Position numbers and translations under genes: made by a program. DNA of 40,390 nucleotides from Enterococcus columbae DSM 7374 = ATCC 51263 (GTDB taxonomy: Bacteria; Bacillota; Bacilli; Lactobacillales; Enterococcaceae). The stretch is taken from NCBI RefSeq assembly GCF_000406925.1, contig NZ_KE136349.1, forward strand, positions 265,510-305,899. The letters run 5' to 3'. Shown here piece by piece: positions 8,445 to 16,560 of the stretch. The first letter of the stretch is position 1. Every line of letters begins with the position of its first letter. The notes beneath the pieces are model-generated. The model made no database searches, was not told where the DNA came from, and was given only the letters and a program-made list of their open reading frames with translations.

Positions 8445-9698
8445 ATGTCTAAAAAAAGAAAAAATACGAATAACCTTTTAGCAAGATTTGGGATTGGATT
8501 ATGCAGCGGCTTACTTGGTGGGGCTATTGCTTTTGGCGGTTTATATGCCATCAATAGCGGAAGCAATCAAACCTCTACTGGGGTACAAACTGCTCAATCA
8601 TCAACAAAGGTTTCTAATGTAAAATATAATGTAAATAGCGATATTACGGAGGCTGTTCAAAAAGTTCAAGGAGCAGTTGTCTCAATTATTAATCTACAAA
8701 GTCAATCAAGTAATTCAAATGGTTTAGAAGGTCTATTTGGTGGCTCATCGCAAAATGATAATTCTAGCCAATCAAGTGATAGTTTAGAAACGGCTAGTGA
8801 AGGTAGTGGGGTTATCTACAAAAAAGAAGGAAACTACGCCTATGTGGTAACCAATAATCACGTGGTAGAAGGGCAAAGCGCGCTACAAGTATTACTAGCT
8901 GATGGTCAAAAAGTCGATGCTGAACTAGTCGGAACCGATTCATATACTGATTTGGCTGTCGTAAAAATTTCATCTAAGTATGTTACAACGGTAGCAACCT
9001 TTGGCGATTCAAGTCAATTAAAAGTCGGCGAACCCGCAATTGCTATTGGTTCACCACTTGGAACAGAATATGCTAATTCGGTAACAGAAGGAATTATTTC
9101 TTCTTTAAATCGACAAGTAGTTAGCCAAAACGACTCAGGACAAGAGGTAAATATCAATGCTATTCAAACGGATGCGGCGATTAACCCAGGGAACTCAGGT
9201 GGTGCTTTAGTCAACATCGCTGGTCAAGTAATTGGTATCAATTCAAGTAAGATTGCTTCTACCTCTACTTCTAGTTCTGGTGTTAGCGTTGAGGGGATGG
9301 GCTTTGCTATTCCAAGTAATGATGTAACTACTATTATTAGCCAGCTTGAGAAAAATGGTAAGGTTACCCGCCCAGCTTTAGGTGTTAGAACAGTTGATTT
9401 AAACGCCTTAACTGATCAACAAAAAGAACAAATTCTAAAAGTTCCAACCTCATTAACCAATGGTGTTGTTTTAGCCCAAGTTAATAGCGCAACACCAGCA
9501 GAAAAAGCCGGCTTAAAACAATATGATGTGATTACTGCTATTGATGGACAAGAAGTTAAAACTGGTACAGAGTTAAGAGCTGCTTTATACAAAAAATCTG
9601 TAGGTGATTCTATTAAAGTAACCTACTATCGTGGAAATGATAAAAAGACAACAACTGTAGCATTAACCGTTGATCAATCAATTAACGAAAAAAATTAA
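8445..9698 (+). CDS. htrA: HtrA/DegP-like membrane-anchored serine protease
   Basis: A 417-residue surface quality-control protease. A positively charged start and one membrane segment (about residues 14-36) anchor it; a Ser/Asn/Gln-rich linker follows. The trypsin-like domain has the triad His139 (NNHVVEG), Asp169 (YTDLAVV) and Ser251 (NPGNSGGALVN). A single PDZ domain follows from about residue 310 to the C-terminus. This is the normal Gram-positive HtrA layout for degrading misfolded exported proteins. It is transcribed alone, divergent from rlmH, and ends at a terminator shared with the convergent Crp/Fnr gene. Confidence 0.96.
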   Translation: MSKKRKNTNNLLARFGIGLCSGLLGGAIAFGGLYAINSGSNQTSTGVQTAQSSTKVSNVKYNVNSDITEAVQKVQGAVVSIINLQSQSSNSNGLEGLFGGSSQNDNSSQSSDSLETASEGSGVIYKKEGNYAYVVTNNHVVEGQSALQVLLADGQKVDAELVGTDSYTDLAVVKISSKYVTTVATFGDSSQLKVGEPAIAIGSPLGTEYANSVTEGIISSLNRQVVSQNDSGQEVNINAIQTDAAINPGNSGGALVNIAGQVIGINSSKIASTSTSSSGVSVEGMGFAIPSNDVTTIISQLEKNGKVTRPALGVRTVDLNALTDQQKEQILKVPTSLTNGVVLAQVNSATPAEKAGLKQYDVITAIDGQEVKTGTELRAALYKKSVGDSIKVTYYRGNDKKTTTVALTVDQSINEKN

Positions 9699-9703
9699 CA
9701 AAT

Positions 9704-9750
9704 AGTAAAGGAGCTGCTCAGATAAATTTTCTGGATAGCTCCTTTTTACT
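9704..9750. terminator. Bidirectional terminator htrA / crp-fnr
   Basis: AAAGGAGCT (9707-9715) pairs with AGCTCCTTT (9737-9745), with T-tracts usable in the htrA direction and a further A/T pairing outside. Confidence 0.75.
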
Positions 9751-9751
9751 A

Positions 9752-10408
9752 CTAAAAAATGATATTTTCTTTAATAATCTCTAAGTCCTTAATCAATATT
9801 TTGCGATTTTTTAGCTCAATCGCCCCTAAATCTTTAAGTTGTTGCATCATACGATTGACGCTACTTGCTGAAGCAATTCCACAAAAATGCGCAATTTCTT
9901 CATTGGTTACCACAAAATCTATCAGAATGCCTTCATTCGTTTCTACGCCAAAGCTTTCATATAAATCGTATAGCTGCGTGCAAACAGCTCCAAATTTTCC
10001 ATTCATCAGCATTTGCTGTAATTTTTTCATTGCATATAGTAAACGAACACGATAATAATCTTTCACATAAAGCTGCAATTCATGATTCTGATTGATATCT
10101 TTCCAAAATTGTACTCGATCAATTTGATACAGCTCTGCTTTTTCCGATTCCACTCGAATATTAAATGGGGCATCGATAAATTGTGAATACTCATCTTTTA
10201 ACAAAGAAACAATTTCTAAGCCAGTAATATAGCGGAGATTAAACTCACGACCATCCCTAGAAATGACAGAAGTTTTGATAATTCCATCTTTTAAGATATA
10301 TACATAGCGATCTTGCAATCCCTCATACATTAGATATTTCTTTTTTTCCTTAACAATCACTGGAAAGTCGCTAGCTGCTAAGTACTTTTCTAAAATCCGA
10401 TCATCCAT
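9752..10408 (-). CDS. Crp/Fnr-family transcriptional regulator
   Basis: A 218-residue regulator with an N-terminal cyclic-nucleotide-binding-type beta roll (about 1-115), a long dimer helix and a C-terminal winged helix (TNEEIAHFCGIASASSVNRMMQQL, then the wing LGAIELKNRKILI). No CxxC-type iron-sulfur cysteine set is visible at the N-terminus, so it is unlikely to be a classic Fnr; the effector is unknown. A GTG lies five codons upstream, but the ATG at 10408 has AGGA at proper spacing and is preferred. It is divergent from the MFS gene, which it may control. A perfect 19-bp palindrome lies 38 bp before its start. Confidence 0.8.
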   Translation of the reverse strand: MDDRILEKYLAASDFPVIVKEKKKYLMYEGLQDRYVYILKDGIIKTSVISRDGREFNLRYITGLEIVSLLKDEYSQFIDAPFNIRVESEKAELYQIDRVQFWKDINQNHELQLYVKDYYRVRLLYAMKKLQQMLMNGKFGAVCTQLYDLYESFGVETNEGILIDFVVTNEEIAHFCGIASASSVNRMMQQLKDLGAIELKNRKILIKDLEIIKENIIF

Positions 10409-10446
10409 AATTGTGTTCCTCACTTATCTATACCGATTATTTTCAA

Positions 10447-10465
10447 AATATTTTCTGAAAATATT
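10447..10465. promoter_or_regulatory. Perfect palindrome, candidate Crp/Fnr operator
   Basis: AATATTTTC-T-GAAAATATT is a perfect 19-bp dyad in front of the regulator gene, of the size and symmetry expected for a homodimeric helix-turn-helix protein. Confidence 0.45.
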
Positions 10466-10619
10466 ACATTCTTTATTAAACTGATTATAACTCAAAACAC
10501 AACAACAAATGTATATAAAATTTGTATTTTTACTTTGTTTTAATCAAAAAAAATTAACAAAGTAGCATTTTTCTTTTAGAAATTGCGAGTATATTAGGCT
10601 CACAAGCGAATTTATAGTG

Positions 10620-10713
10620 AAAAACAAGTGTATTTTTTCTCTTTGATTTTTATTTATAACCTTCTATCACAATCTTTTTTACATTAACCAATCCATCAAA
10701 TACACTTGTTTTT
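10620..10713. repeat. 16-bp inverted repeats enclosing 62 bp
   Basis: AAAAACAAGTGTATTT (10620-10635) is exactly repeated in inverted form at 10698-10713, in the 383-bp region between the Crp/Fnr and MFS starts. The inside is T-rich and has no ORF. It may be an mRNA leader structure, a pair of operators for looping, or a small inert insertion. The rest of the region (10466-10619, 10714-10780) is AT-rich with no other clear signal. Confidence 0.65.
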
Positions 10714-10791
10714 CTACTAAATTTTTCATGGAAAGAGGGAGTTATTTCCAAAAAATCGATTTATTTTATGAAAATTATTTAAAAGGAGAAT

Positions 10792-12024
10792 GTGAGTCAA
10801 ATCGTGGAAAATTCAGTAGAAAAATTATTTAACAAAGGATTTATTAGTATTACCGTCATTAATTTCGTCGTTTATTTGGTTTATTACCTATTGATGGTGA
10901 TTATCGCCGTCATTGCTCAAGACCAACTACACGCTAGTTTGGGTCAAGCAGGTTTAGCTTCTGGCATTTATATTATTGGTACTTTATTAGCTCGATTATT
11001 TGTCGGTAAAAAATTAGAATTAGTTGGTCGTAAGGCTGTTTTACGTTACGGGGCATTATTTTATTTATTAACAACCATCGCTTATCTTTACATTCCAACC
11101 ATTCAACTACTTTATTTAGTTCGTTTTTTAAATGGATTTGGTTATGGTACAGTGTCCACTGCCACTAACGCAATTGTTACCGCCTATATTCCATCTTCAA
11201 AACATGGTGAAGGCATCAATTATTATGGACTAAGTACCAGCTTAGCTGCAGCCATCGGACCATTTATTGGGATGATATTATTAAACACAACTAGCTTTTA
11301 CTTTATTATTATCTTTTCAATTGTATTAATTTTATTGACAACTATCGCATGTTTCATTTTCCCAGTAAAAAATATTCAAATTACTGCTGAACATCGTGCA
11401 ATGTTGGAATCATGGAAACTAAATACTTTCTTAGAAAAGAAAGTGGCCTTTATTTCTTCTATCGCTTTTGTTATCGGTGTTGCCTATTCATGTGTATTGT
11501 CCTTCTTATCATCTTATGCTAAGGAATTAAATTTAGTTGCAATTAGTTCATTTTTCTTTGTTGTTTATGCATTAGTCATTACCTTCACTCGTCCAATGAC
11601 TGGTCGAATTTTTGATGCTAAAGGTGAACGCTATGTCATGTATCCTAGCTACTTCTTCTTAACCTTGGGACTATTTTGTTTGAGCGTGACTCATAGCGGT
11701 TGGTTGTTACTACTTTCTGGTGCTTTTGTTGGCTTAGGTTACGGTACATTTATGTCAAATGGACAAGCTGTTTGTTTGAAAACTTGTGATGGCCATCATA
11801 TTGGCATTGCATTATCAACATACTTTATTGGTTTAGACTTAGGATTGGGTGTAGGACCTTATATTTTAGGTGAATTACATCAATTCTTAACCTTCCCTAA
11901 GCTTTATTTCGTTTCTGGATTATTACCAATTGCTTGTGCGATTGTTTATAAATTATTCTATCATCCAAGCTACGAAAAGAAAGAACAAGCTTTACGTCTA
12001 CAACGTGCAAATCAAAACAAATAA
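10792..12024 (+). CDS. MFS transporter, drug-efflux type
   Basis: A 410-residue major facilitator protein with about 12 membrane segments. Seen: the loop 2-3 region GTLLARLFVGKKLELVGRK and a second related stretch, RPMTGRIFDAKGERYVMYP, between the halves, plus GFGYGTVSTATNAI in the fifth helix region. It is probably a proton-coupled exporter; the substrate is unknown. The GTG at 10792 has AAGGAG only three bases away, while a GTG four codons later (10804) has a long spacing, so the start is uncertain by four residues. The regulator gene is divergent, and a small ORF follows 24 bp downstream. Confidence 0.82.
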   Translation: MSQIVENSVEKLFNKGFISITVINFVVYLVYYLLMVIIAVIAQDQLHASLGQAGLASGIYIIGTLLARLFVGKKLELVGRKAVLRYGALFYLLTTIAYLYIPTIQLLYLVRFLNGFGYGTVSTATNAIVTAYIPSSKHGEGINYYGLSTSLAAAIGPFIGMILLNTTSFYFIIIFSIVLILLTTIACFIFPVKNIQITAEHRAMLESWKLNTFLEKKVAFISSIAFVIGVAYSCVLSFLSSYAKELNLVAISSFFFVVYALVITFTRPMTGRIFDAKGERYVMYPSYFFLTLGLFCLSVTHSGWLLLLSGAFVGLGYGTFMSNGQAVCLKTCDGHHIGIALSTYFIGLDLGLGVGPYILGELHQFLTFPKLYFVSGLLPIACAIVYKLFYHPSYEKKEQALRLQRANQNK

Positions 12025-12048
12025 TTTTTGAATATTGGAGGCAATGGT

Positions 12049-12222
12049 ATGAATACAAATGATAATCTACTTACTTTGATGAAACAAGTGCTTTCTAAAT
12101 TAGACGAAACCAATCAACGACTTGAAACATTGGAAGCACACGAAGATCAACGTCGAATGGAAGAAGAAAGCTATTTATTAGCTATTCGCTCTGCTATTCA
12201 AAATGACAATATCATGGGCTAA
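12049..12222 (+). CDS. Small coiled-coil protein
   Basis: A 57-residue, highly charged protein. MKQVLSKLDETNQRLETLE has heptad spacing of Leu/Val and should form a short coiled coil. No membrane segment or known domain is seen. The ATG at 12049 has GGAGG seven bases before it, which is better than the TTG that opens the frame at 12028. It follows the MFS gene by 24 bp and is probably cotranscribed. The 12223-12345 stretch after it holds a repeated AAACTTCCC and an AAAGTTTAC/GTAAACTTT dyad, without further genes. Confidence 0.65.
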   Translation: MNTNDNLLTLMKQVLSKLDETNQRLETLEAHEDQRRMEEESYLLAIRSAIQNDNIMG

Positions 12223-12345
12223 AAAAGCGTGTAAAGTTTACCGCAAACTTCCCTTGTAAGCTAAACTTCCCCTACTTATTACGTGTAAACTTTCATTAAT
12301 AAATTGTGTTGGTCAACTAGCTATCATAAAGCTTGGCTAACATCT

Positions 12346-12393
12346 AAAAAAATTCGGTATCAAAGGAATAGCTCTTTGATACCGAATTTTTTT
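12346..12393. terminator. Bidirectional terminator
   Basis: AAATTCGGTATCAAAG and CTTTGATACCGAATTT pair perfectly around an 8-nt loop, with A- and T-runs outside. It ends both the plus-strand MFS transcript and the minus-strand ytpR transcript. Confidence 0.92.
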
Positions 12394-12396
12394 ATT

Positions 12397-13011
12397 TTAT
12401 TTACCAGGTGTAAAACTAGAACCCACCACTGCATCAGCAGCTAATTCTAGAATCCCTCGTTTCATTGGTGCATTTGGTAAATGCAGCTCACGTGCAGAAC
12501 AAATCATACCATAGCTTTTTACTCCACGTAATTCACCCGGCCAAATCATCAACCCATCTGGCATCATAGCCCCTGGCAAAGCAACAACCACTTTTAGATT
12601 CTTTCTAATATTTGGTGCACCACAGACGATTTGTAGTGGCTCATGTGCATCGGCAAAATCAATTTCCGTAATTGAAAGATGATCACTATCTGGATGTGCT
12701 TCACAGCTTTTGACAAATCCTACCATAAATTTTGGGGTATGGTCTGCCTGCAATTGATTCGTAAAGCCAGCTTGTTTCAACTGTTCATTTAATACAGCTA
12801 GTTGGTCATCGCTAATAGCAACCTGTCCATGACCTTCAATAGTTAAATAGCTAGATACATCAAAAAAATTATAGCCGACAATAGTCCCATCTATAGTAGA
12901 AATCTCAGCTACATTAGCTTTGCGTTCAACTTTTTGTTCTAATTGGTGGTCATTTTCAACAATCACCATTAAGACATCTCCAACATGTTCACGATTATAA
13001 GCAAAAATCAT
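12397..13011 (-). CDS. ytpR: YtpR-like protein with tRNA-binding (EMAP-II) domain
   Basis: A 204-residue protein of the YtpR family: an N-terminal DUF4479-type region (about 1-85), then the OB-fold tRNA-binding domain also found in PheRS beta and MetRS (VGFVKSCEAHPDSDHLSITEIDF, IVCGAPNI, GVKSYGMICSARELHLP). The role is not established; it may bind tRNA or another nucleic acid. The ATG is preceded directly by an in-frame TAA, so no longer product is possible. The only strong Shine-Dalgarno (AAAGGAGGG, 13055-13047) is 35 nt away, with a small hairpin between (13021-13041). A promoter (TTTACG-17-TAAGAT) is further upstream. Confidence 0.88.
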   Translation of the reverse strand: MIFAYNREHVGDVLMVIVENDHQLEQKVERKANVAEISTIDGTIVGYNFFDVSSYLTIEGHGQVAISDDQLAVLNEQLKQAGFTNQLQADHTPKFMVGFVKSCEAHPDSDHLSITEIDFADAHEPLQIVCGAPNIRKNLKVVVALPGAMMPDGLMIWPGELRGVKSYGMICSARELHLPNAPMKRGILELAADAVVGSSFTPGK

Positions 13012-13020
13012 TTAAGTATA

Positions 13021-13055
13021 AGTATCTAATCAAAAGATACTTGCTGCCCTCCTTT
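13021..13055 (-). promoter_or_regulatory. Distant ribosome binding site with intervening hairpin, ytpR leader
   Basis: On the minus strand AAAGGAGGG is followed by AGTATC-N9-GATACT, then nine bases and the ATG at 13011. Folding of the 6-bp stem would bring the ribosome binding site to a workable distance, as known for a few phage mRNAs; melting it could lower initiation. Confidence 0.5.
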
Positions 13056-13164
13056 AAATTCATCGCATACTTAGCTATCTTATCAAAGAATCGGCTTAAC
13101 GTAAATACTTTCTGATAGTTCATCATACAAATAGGCGAACCCTCTTCATTAATCGCATAAAAAA

Positions 13165-13194
13165 TCAATGGCTATTTTTACTTTTAGCCATTGA
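13165..13194 (-). terminator. Terminator after uspA
   Basis: TCAATGGCTA and TAGCCATTGA pair around a 10-nt loop, followed on the minus strand by a T-run. It separates uspA from ytpR. Confidence 0.85.
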
Positions 13195-13199
13195 CTTTA

Positions 13200-13649
13200 T
13201 TAGCACTTATACGGAACAATCAGACAATCACAACGCGCCTGATGAATGACATAATCAGCCACACTCCCAATCATCACTCGCTCTAATGCGTGTAAGCCTG
13301 ATTGTCCCATTACGATTAAATCCACTCGATACTTACTAACTAAATCCTCGACTAGCACACTGCGCGCCGAGCCACGCACGACTAGCGTTTTTAAAGGAGC
13401 AAACGATTGGTCATAAGCATATTGGCGACAGGCTGACAAATAGCTCTCCGCTAATTTTTCTTCATGCTCATATAAAGCTTCATTCACCGGCGCAAATCCC
13501 ATCATTCTCGGCAATTGCTGATCAATGACATGCACTGCTAGCAAAAACGCTTGATTACGCTTGGCAATGCTACAAGCTACCTTAAAAGCTTCAAAAGCTT
13601 GCTTTGACCCATCTATTCCTACTAAGATACATTCATATGCTTGAAACAT
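13200..13649 (-). CDS. Universal stress protein, UspA family
   Basis: A 149-residue single-domain UspA protein. ILVGIDGSKQAFEA forms the first strand and loop. The ATP-binding signature G-2X-G-9X-G-S is intact (GQSG, then LHALERVMI, then GS), so this is an ATP-binding member. It likely acts in the cytoplasm in stress tolerance; the exact role is unknown. A GTG two codons earlier is possible, but the ATG at 13649 lies nine bases after GGGG. It follows the thioredoxin gene by 22 bp and is probably in the same operon. Confidence 0.9.
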   Translation of the reverse strand: MFQAYECILVGIDGSKQAFEAFKVACSIAKRNQAFLLAVHVIDQQLPRMMGFAPVNEALYEHEEKLAESYLSACRQYAYDQSFAPLKTLVVRGSARSVLVEDLVSKYRVDLIVMGQSGLHALERVMIGSVADYVIHQARCDCLIVPYKC

Positions 13650-13671
13650 CCTCACTCACCCCATCAAGGCT

Positions 13672-13983
13672 TTATAGATTAGCTAAAAAGGTTTCAATTT
13701 CTTCCTTTGTTTTACGATTTTTATTCACCAACCGTCCAAGCTCTTTACCATCTTCAATGACCACAAAGCTAGGGATCCCAAAAATATTCCATTCACTTGC
13801 GACATCGATGAATTCATCACGATCAACCTGGATAAATTGATAATCACTAAAATCTGCCTCGATCTCTGGCATTGCTGGTTTAATATAGCGACAATCACCA
13901 CACCAATCAGCCGTAAAGAAAAAGACATTCTTTCCTTTTTCGACATAACTTGCTAATTCTTCTAAATTTTTAGGAATAATCAT
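13672..13983 (-). CDS. Thioredoxin-like protein with WCGDC active site (YtpP-like)
   Basis: A 103-residue single-domain thioredoxin fold. The active site is W27-C-G-D-C31, not the usual WCGPC; the cis-proline motif GIPSF is present. Asp in place of Pro should change the redox potential and is a known feature of YtpP-type proteins. The ATG overlaps the stop of the M42 aminopeptidase (ATGA), so the two are translationally coupled. B. subtilis has the same pairing (ytoP-ytpP-ytpQ-ytpR), with ytpR also close by here. Confidence 0.9.
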   Translation of the reverse strand: MIIPKNLEELASYVEKGKNVFFFTADWCGDCRYIKPAMPEIEADFSDYQFIQVDRDEFIDVASEWNIFGIPSFVVIEDGKELGRLVNKNRKTKEEIETFLANL

Positions 13984-15074
13984 TTTACTTCCTCCTCATG
14001 ATAATCATACAAAATAGTTGCAACAGTTGATTTGTCTAAGGCGCGCAACACCTGAATTAATAATTCACGAGCTGCCTCGTAATCCTTAATACTAAACATT
14101 GTTTGGTGGGTATGGATATAACGGGCAACTACACCAATTGTCGTAGAAGGAATCCCGTCATTTTCTAAATGAACTGCTCCAGCATCTGTCCCCCCACCAG
14201 AAACAAAATATTGATAAGGAATATGATGCGTATGCGCAATATCTAAAAGAAACTCTTTGAATCTAGGCAATAGAATATGTCTAGGATCTAAAATCCGCAA
14301 TAATGTCCCTTCATCTAAGTGTCCTTGTGTGCCTTTGGTTGTCACTAAATCATCAGCTGCCGAGCAATCTAACGCAAAGAATAAATCTGGTTTAAATAAG
14401 TGGGCCGAAGCTCTAGCTCCACGTAAGCCAACTTCTTCTTGAACGTTCGCACCAGCAATTAACGTATGGGCTAGACTTTCATCCTTTAAGGCTTCTAAAG
14501 CTTCCAAAACCAAAGTACAGCCAAAACGATTGTCCCAGGCCTTAGAAATTATCCGTTTTTGGTTCGCTGTCATAATCGTTTCCACATCTGGAACAATTGT
14601 ATCTCCTGGTAATACCCCATAGGCTAAAGCTTCTTCTTTTGATTCAAAACCTGCATCAAATAAAATATCTGTTACTTGAATATTAGCCTGGGGGCCTTTT
14701 CCACGTAATAAATGTGGCGGAATGGATGAAGAAATACAAGGGTAATTCCCTTTAGCAGTCTTTAAAACAAAGCGCTGCGCCGAAACCACATAAGGATTCC
14801 AACCACCAAGCGGAGAGACTTTAAACAAGCCACGATCAGTAATCTGCGTAATCATGAAACCTACTTCATCCATATGAGCCGCAACTAAAATTTTGGGTGC
14901 TGTTTTGTCTTCATGATGGCGAATACCAAAGATTCCACCCAAACGGTCTTGTTGAATCTCATCGACTAAGGGGGTCATCTTTTCACGCATATATTGCCGA
15001 ATATCCTGTTCAAAGCCACTTGTCCCAGTTAATTCAGTTAATTCCTTAATCCGTTGAAATGTCTTTTCATTCAT
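13980..15074 (-). CDS. M42-family glutamyl aminopeptidase / YtoP-like
   Basis: A 364-residue cytoplasmic metallo-aminopeptidase of family M42 (PepA/FrvX/YtoP type). Ligands for two metals are visible: His67 (AAHMDEVGFM), Asp181 (KAWDNRFG), Glu213-Glu214 (VQEEVGLRGA), Asp236 (LDCSAADD) and the late YIHTHQTMF histidines. The family trims N-terminal residues from peptides, so it fits beside the peptide importer that follows. The ATG at 15074 has AAAGGAAAG upstream. First gene of the ytoP-ytpP-uspA run. Confidence 0.9.
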   Translation of the reverse strand: MNEKTFQRIKELTELTGTSGFEQDIRQYMREKMTPLVDEIQQDRLGGIFGIRHHEDKTAPKILVAAHMDEVGFMITQITDRGLFKVSPLGGWNPYVVSAQRFVLKTAKGNYPCISSSIPPHLLRGKGPQANIQVTDILFDAGFESKEEALAYGVLPGDTIVPDVETIMTANQKRIISKAWDNRFGCTLVLEALEALKDESLAHTLIAGANVQEEVGLRGARASAHLFKPDLFFALDCSAADDLVTTKGTQGHLDEGTLLRILDPRHILLPRFKEFLLDIAHTHHIPYQYFVSGGGTDAGAVHLENDGIPSTTIGVVARYIHTHQTMFSIKDYEAARELLIQVLRALDKSTVATILYDYHEEEVK

Positions 15075-15175
15075 TTAACTTTCCTTTTAGTCAATCATTA
15101 CTGACTACCTTCCTATAATTGTTAGCTTTATTATAACCCGAACGGTAAAAAAATGAGGCATTTCTGCTTAATTTA

Positions 15176-16546
15176 TTACGCTTTTTTATCTACTAAAACA
15201 TAATGAGTCGCCGAAAGGGCTTGATAGGTGGCTTGCTCACTAGGTACAGCTATATTATCAGTAATTTGCGTATTCAAAAATTGTGCCTTCGCTTTTTTCG
15301 GATCCAAAATAGGAATAGACTGTAACAATTTTTTAGTATATTCATGCTGAGGGCTATGAAAAATTTCCTCAGTAGTACCAATTTCTACTAAAAAACCTCG
15401 ATACAATACAGCAATCCGATCAGATATCTGTCTGATCACCCCTAAATCATGTGAAATAAACAAATAGGCTAGATTATGCTCTTTTTGTAGTTGCTTCAAT
15501 AATTTTAATATTTGGGCTTGAATAGAGACATCTAAGGCTGAAGTAGGCTCATCACATAAAATCAATTCTGGCTGATTAATCATTGCTCGTGCAATCCCTA
15601 TTCTTTGTCTTTGACCACCACTAAAATCGCTAGGGAGCTTATTTACATCTTCAATCCCCACTCTTTGCAGCATATCCAATGCTTTTTGCTGAGCTTCTTT
15701 TTTAGAAAATTGTACTAATAACGGTTCGCTAACTAATTCTAACGCGGTTAAATACGGATTAAGCGCCGTATAAGGATCCTGAAAAATAATTTGAATTTTT
15801 TGTTTAAATTGTTGGTATTCATCCTTAGAAAAATCATCAATTGCTTTTTCTTTCTGAGCTGTTAGTTACTAATCCAAGTGATTACATAGACAACTAACAG
15901 ATTTGTTCACATAAGTACGCTACACCTATGCAGTTCTCTAATGAACTTCTTAGTATTTCTACTAAGCACAGACTATATCTTATCCTTATCTAGAATGCTA
16001 GACTTAGGCGAAACCACTTCCATTACCCATCGCTTGTAATGTACTTCCCTCAAGAGGAATAGTCGTTGAACGTTCTCCTATTTAGAGCTTCGCTGCTGAT
16101 CACCAATTTTTAAAATACTTAGGTTTGAACCTTATATCATCTAATTTATTTTTTCTACTTTCGTCACCTTCACGCTTGAGTATTTTTCATCTCTACGTTG
16201 TGGTTAAATTAGCTTTACGGCTTCCCAGCAATTCAATTTCTTTATCGGAATAGCTCGCACTATTCGCTACATACTAGTTTCCCAATATGCTTACTAATCT
16301 TACAATTATTTCCATTTTCAATAATTTCCTCAATTAATAAAAAATTTTGCCTTGATCAAAGGATTGGAAGGTAATCATTCCCTTGCCAAGCGTTGTTTTC
16401 CCACTACCAGATTCTCCAACAATACCCAGGGTTTCACCTGCATCAATGGCTAAAGAAACATGATTTAATGCGTGAATCGTTCGCCTAGCCTTACCTTTAG
16501 TTACTATAAATTGCTTTGAAGCATCTTCAATACGTAATAAACTCAT
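15176..16546 (-). CDS. OppF/DppF-like peptide ABC transporter ATPase, split by a group I intron
   Basis: Two exons: 16546-16337 (70 codons) and 15853-15176 (225 codons plus stop). Exon 1 has Walker A GESGSGKT (44-51) and ends GKIFY. Exon 2 opens in frame at KEKAIDDF, and the joined protein has the Q-loop IIFQDP (Gln95), signature FSGGQRQR (147-154), Walker B LILCDEP and H-switch ISHDLG. The joined 295 residues match the family in length and in spacing between Walker A and Q-loop, with no stop or frameshift in either exon. Unspliced mRNA would give only a 70-residue fragment, as TAA follows at once. It energises uptake together with the 259-residue ATPase encoded 14 bp upstream. Splice positions are predicted, not proven. 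Confidence 0.85.
15854..16336 (-). mobile_element. Group I intron (IA2-like, no endonuclease ORF)
   Basis: On the minus strand the insert has the ordered group I core: a P-type element TTGCTGGGAAGCCGTAAAGC (within 16233-16212), Q-type GATCAGCAGC (16101-16092), R-type GTTCAACGACTA (16071-16060) and S-type AAGATATAGTC (15981-15971). P4 (GCTG with CAGC) and P7 (GACTA with TAGTC) can pair. A P9-type hairpin CTTAGTA-GAAA-TACTAAG has a GNRA loop, and a CTGTTAGTT/AACTAACAG stem ends the intron. It begins TAATTGAGG, like the phage T4 td intron as I recall it, and ends in G before AAAGAA. A 5' site after TTT (16340) gives a 7-bp P1 with a U-G pair and also keeps frame. Confidence 0.88.
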
Positions 16547-16560
16547 TTTCTTCCCTCCAT

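Noticed and set aside
15176-16546. OppF-like gene as a simple pseudogene, or interrupted by an IS or group II intron
   Set aside because: Both exons are intact and join in frame; there is no transposase, terminal repeat or target duplication. The insert lacks group II GTGYG start and domain V but has the group I core.
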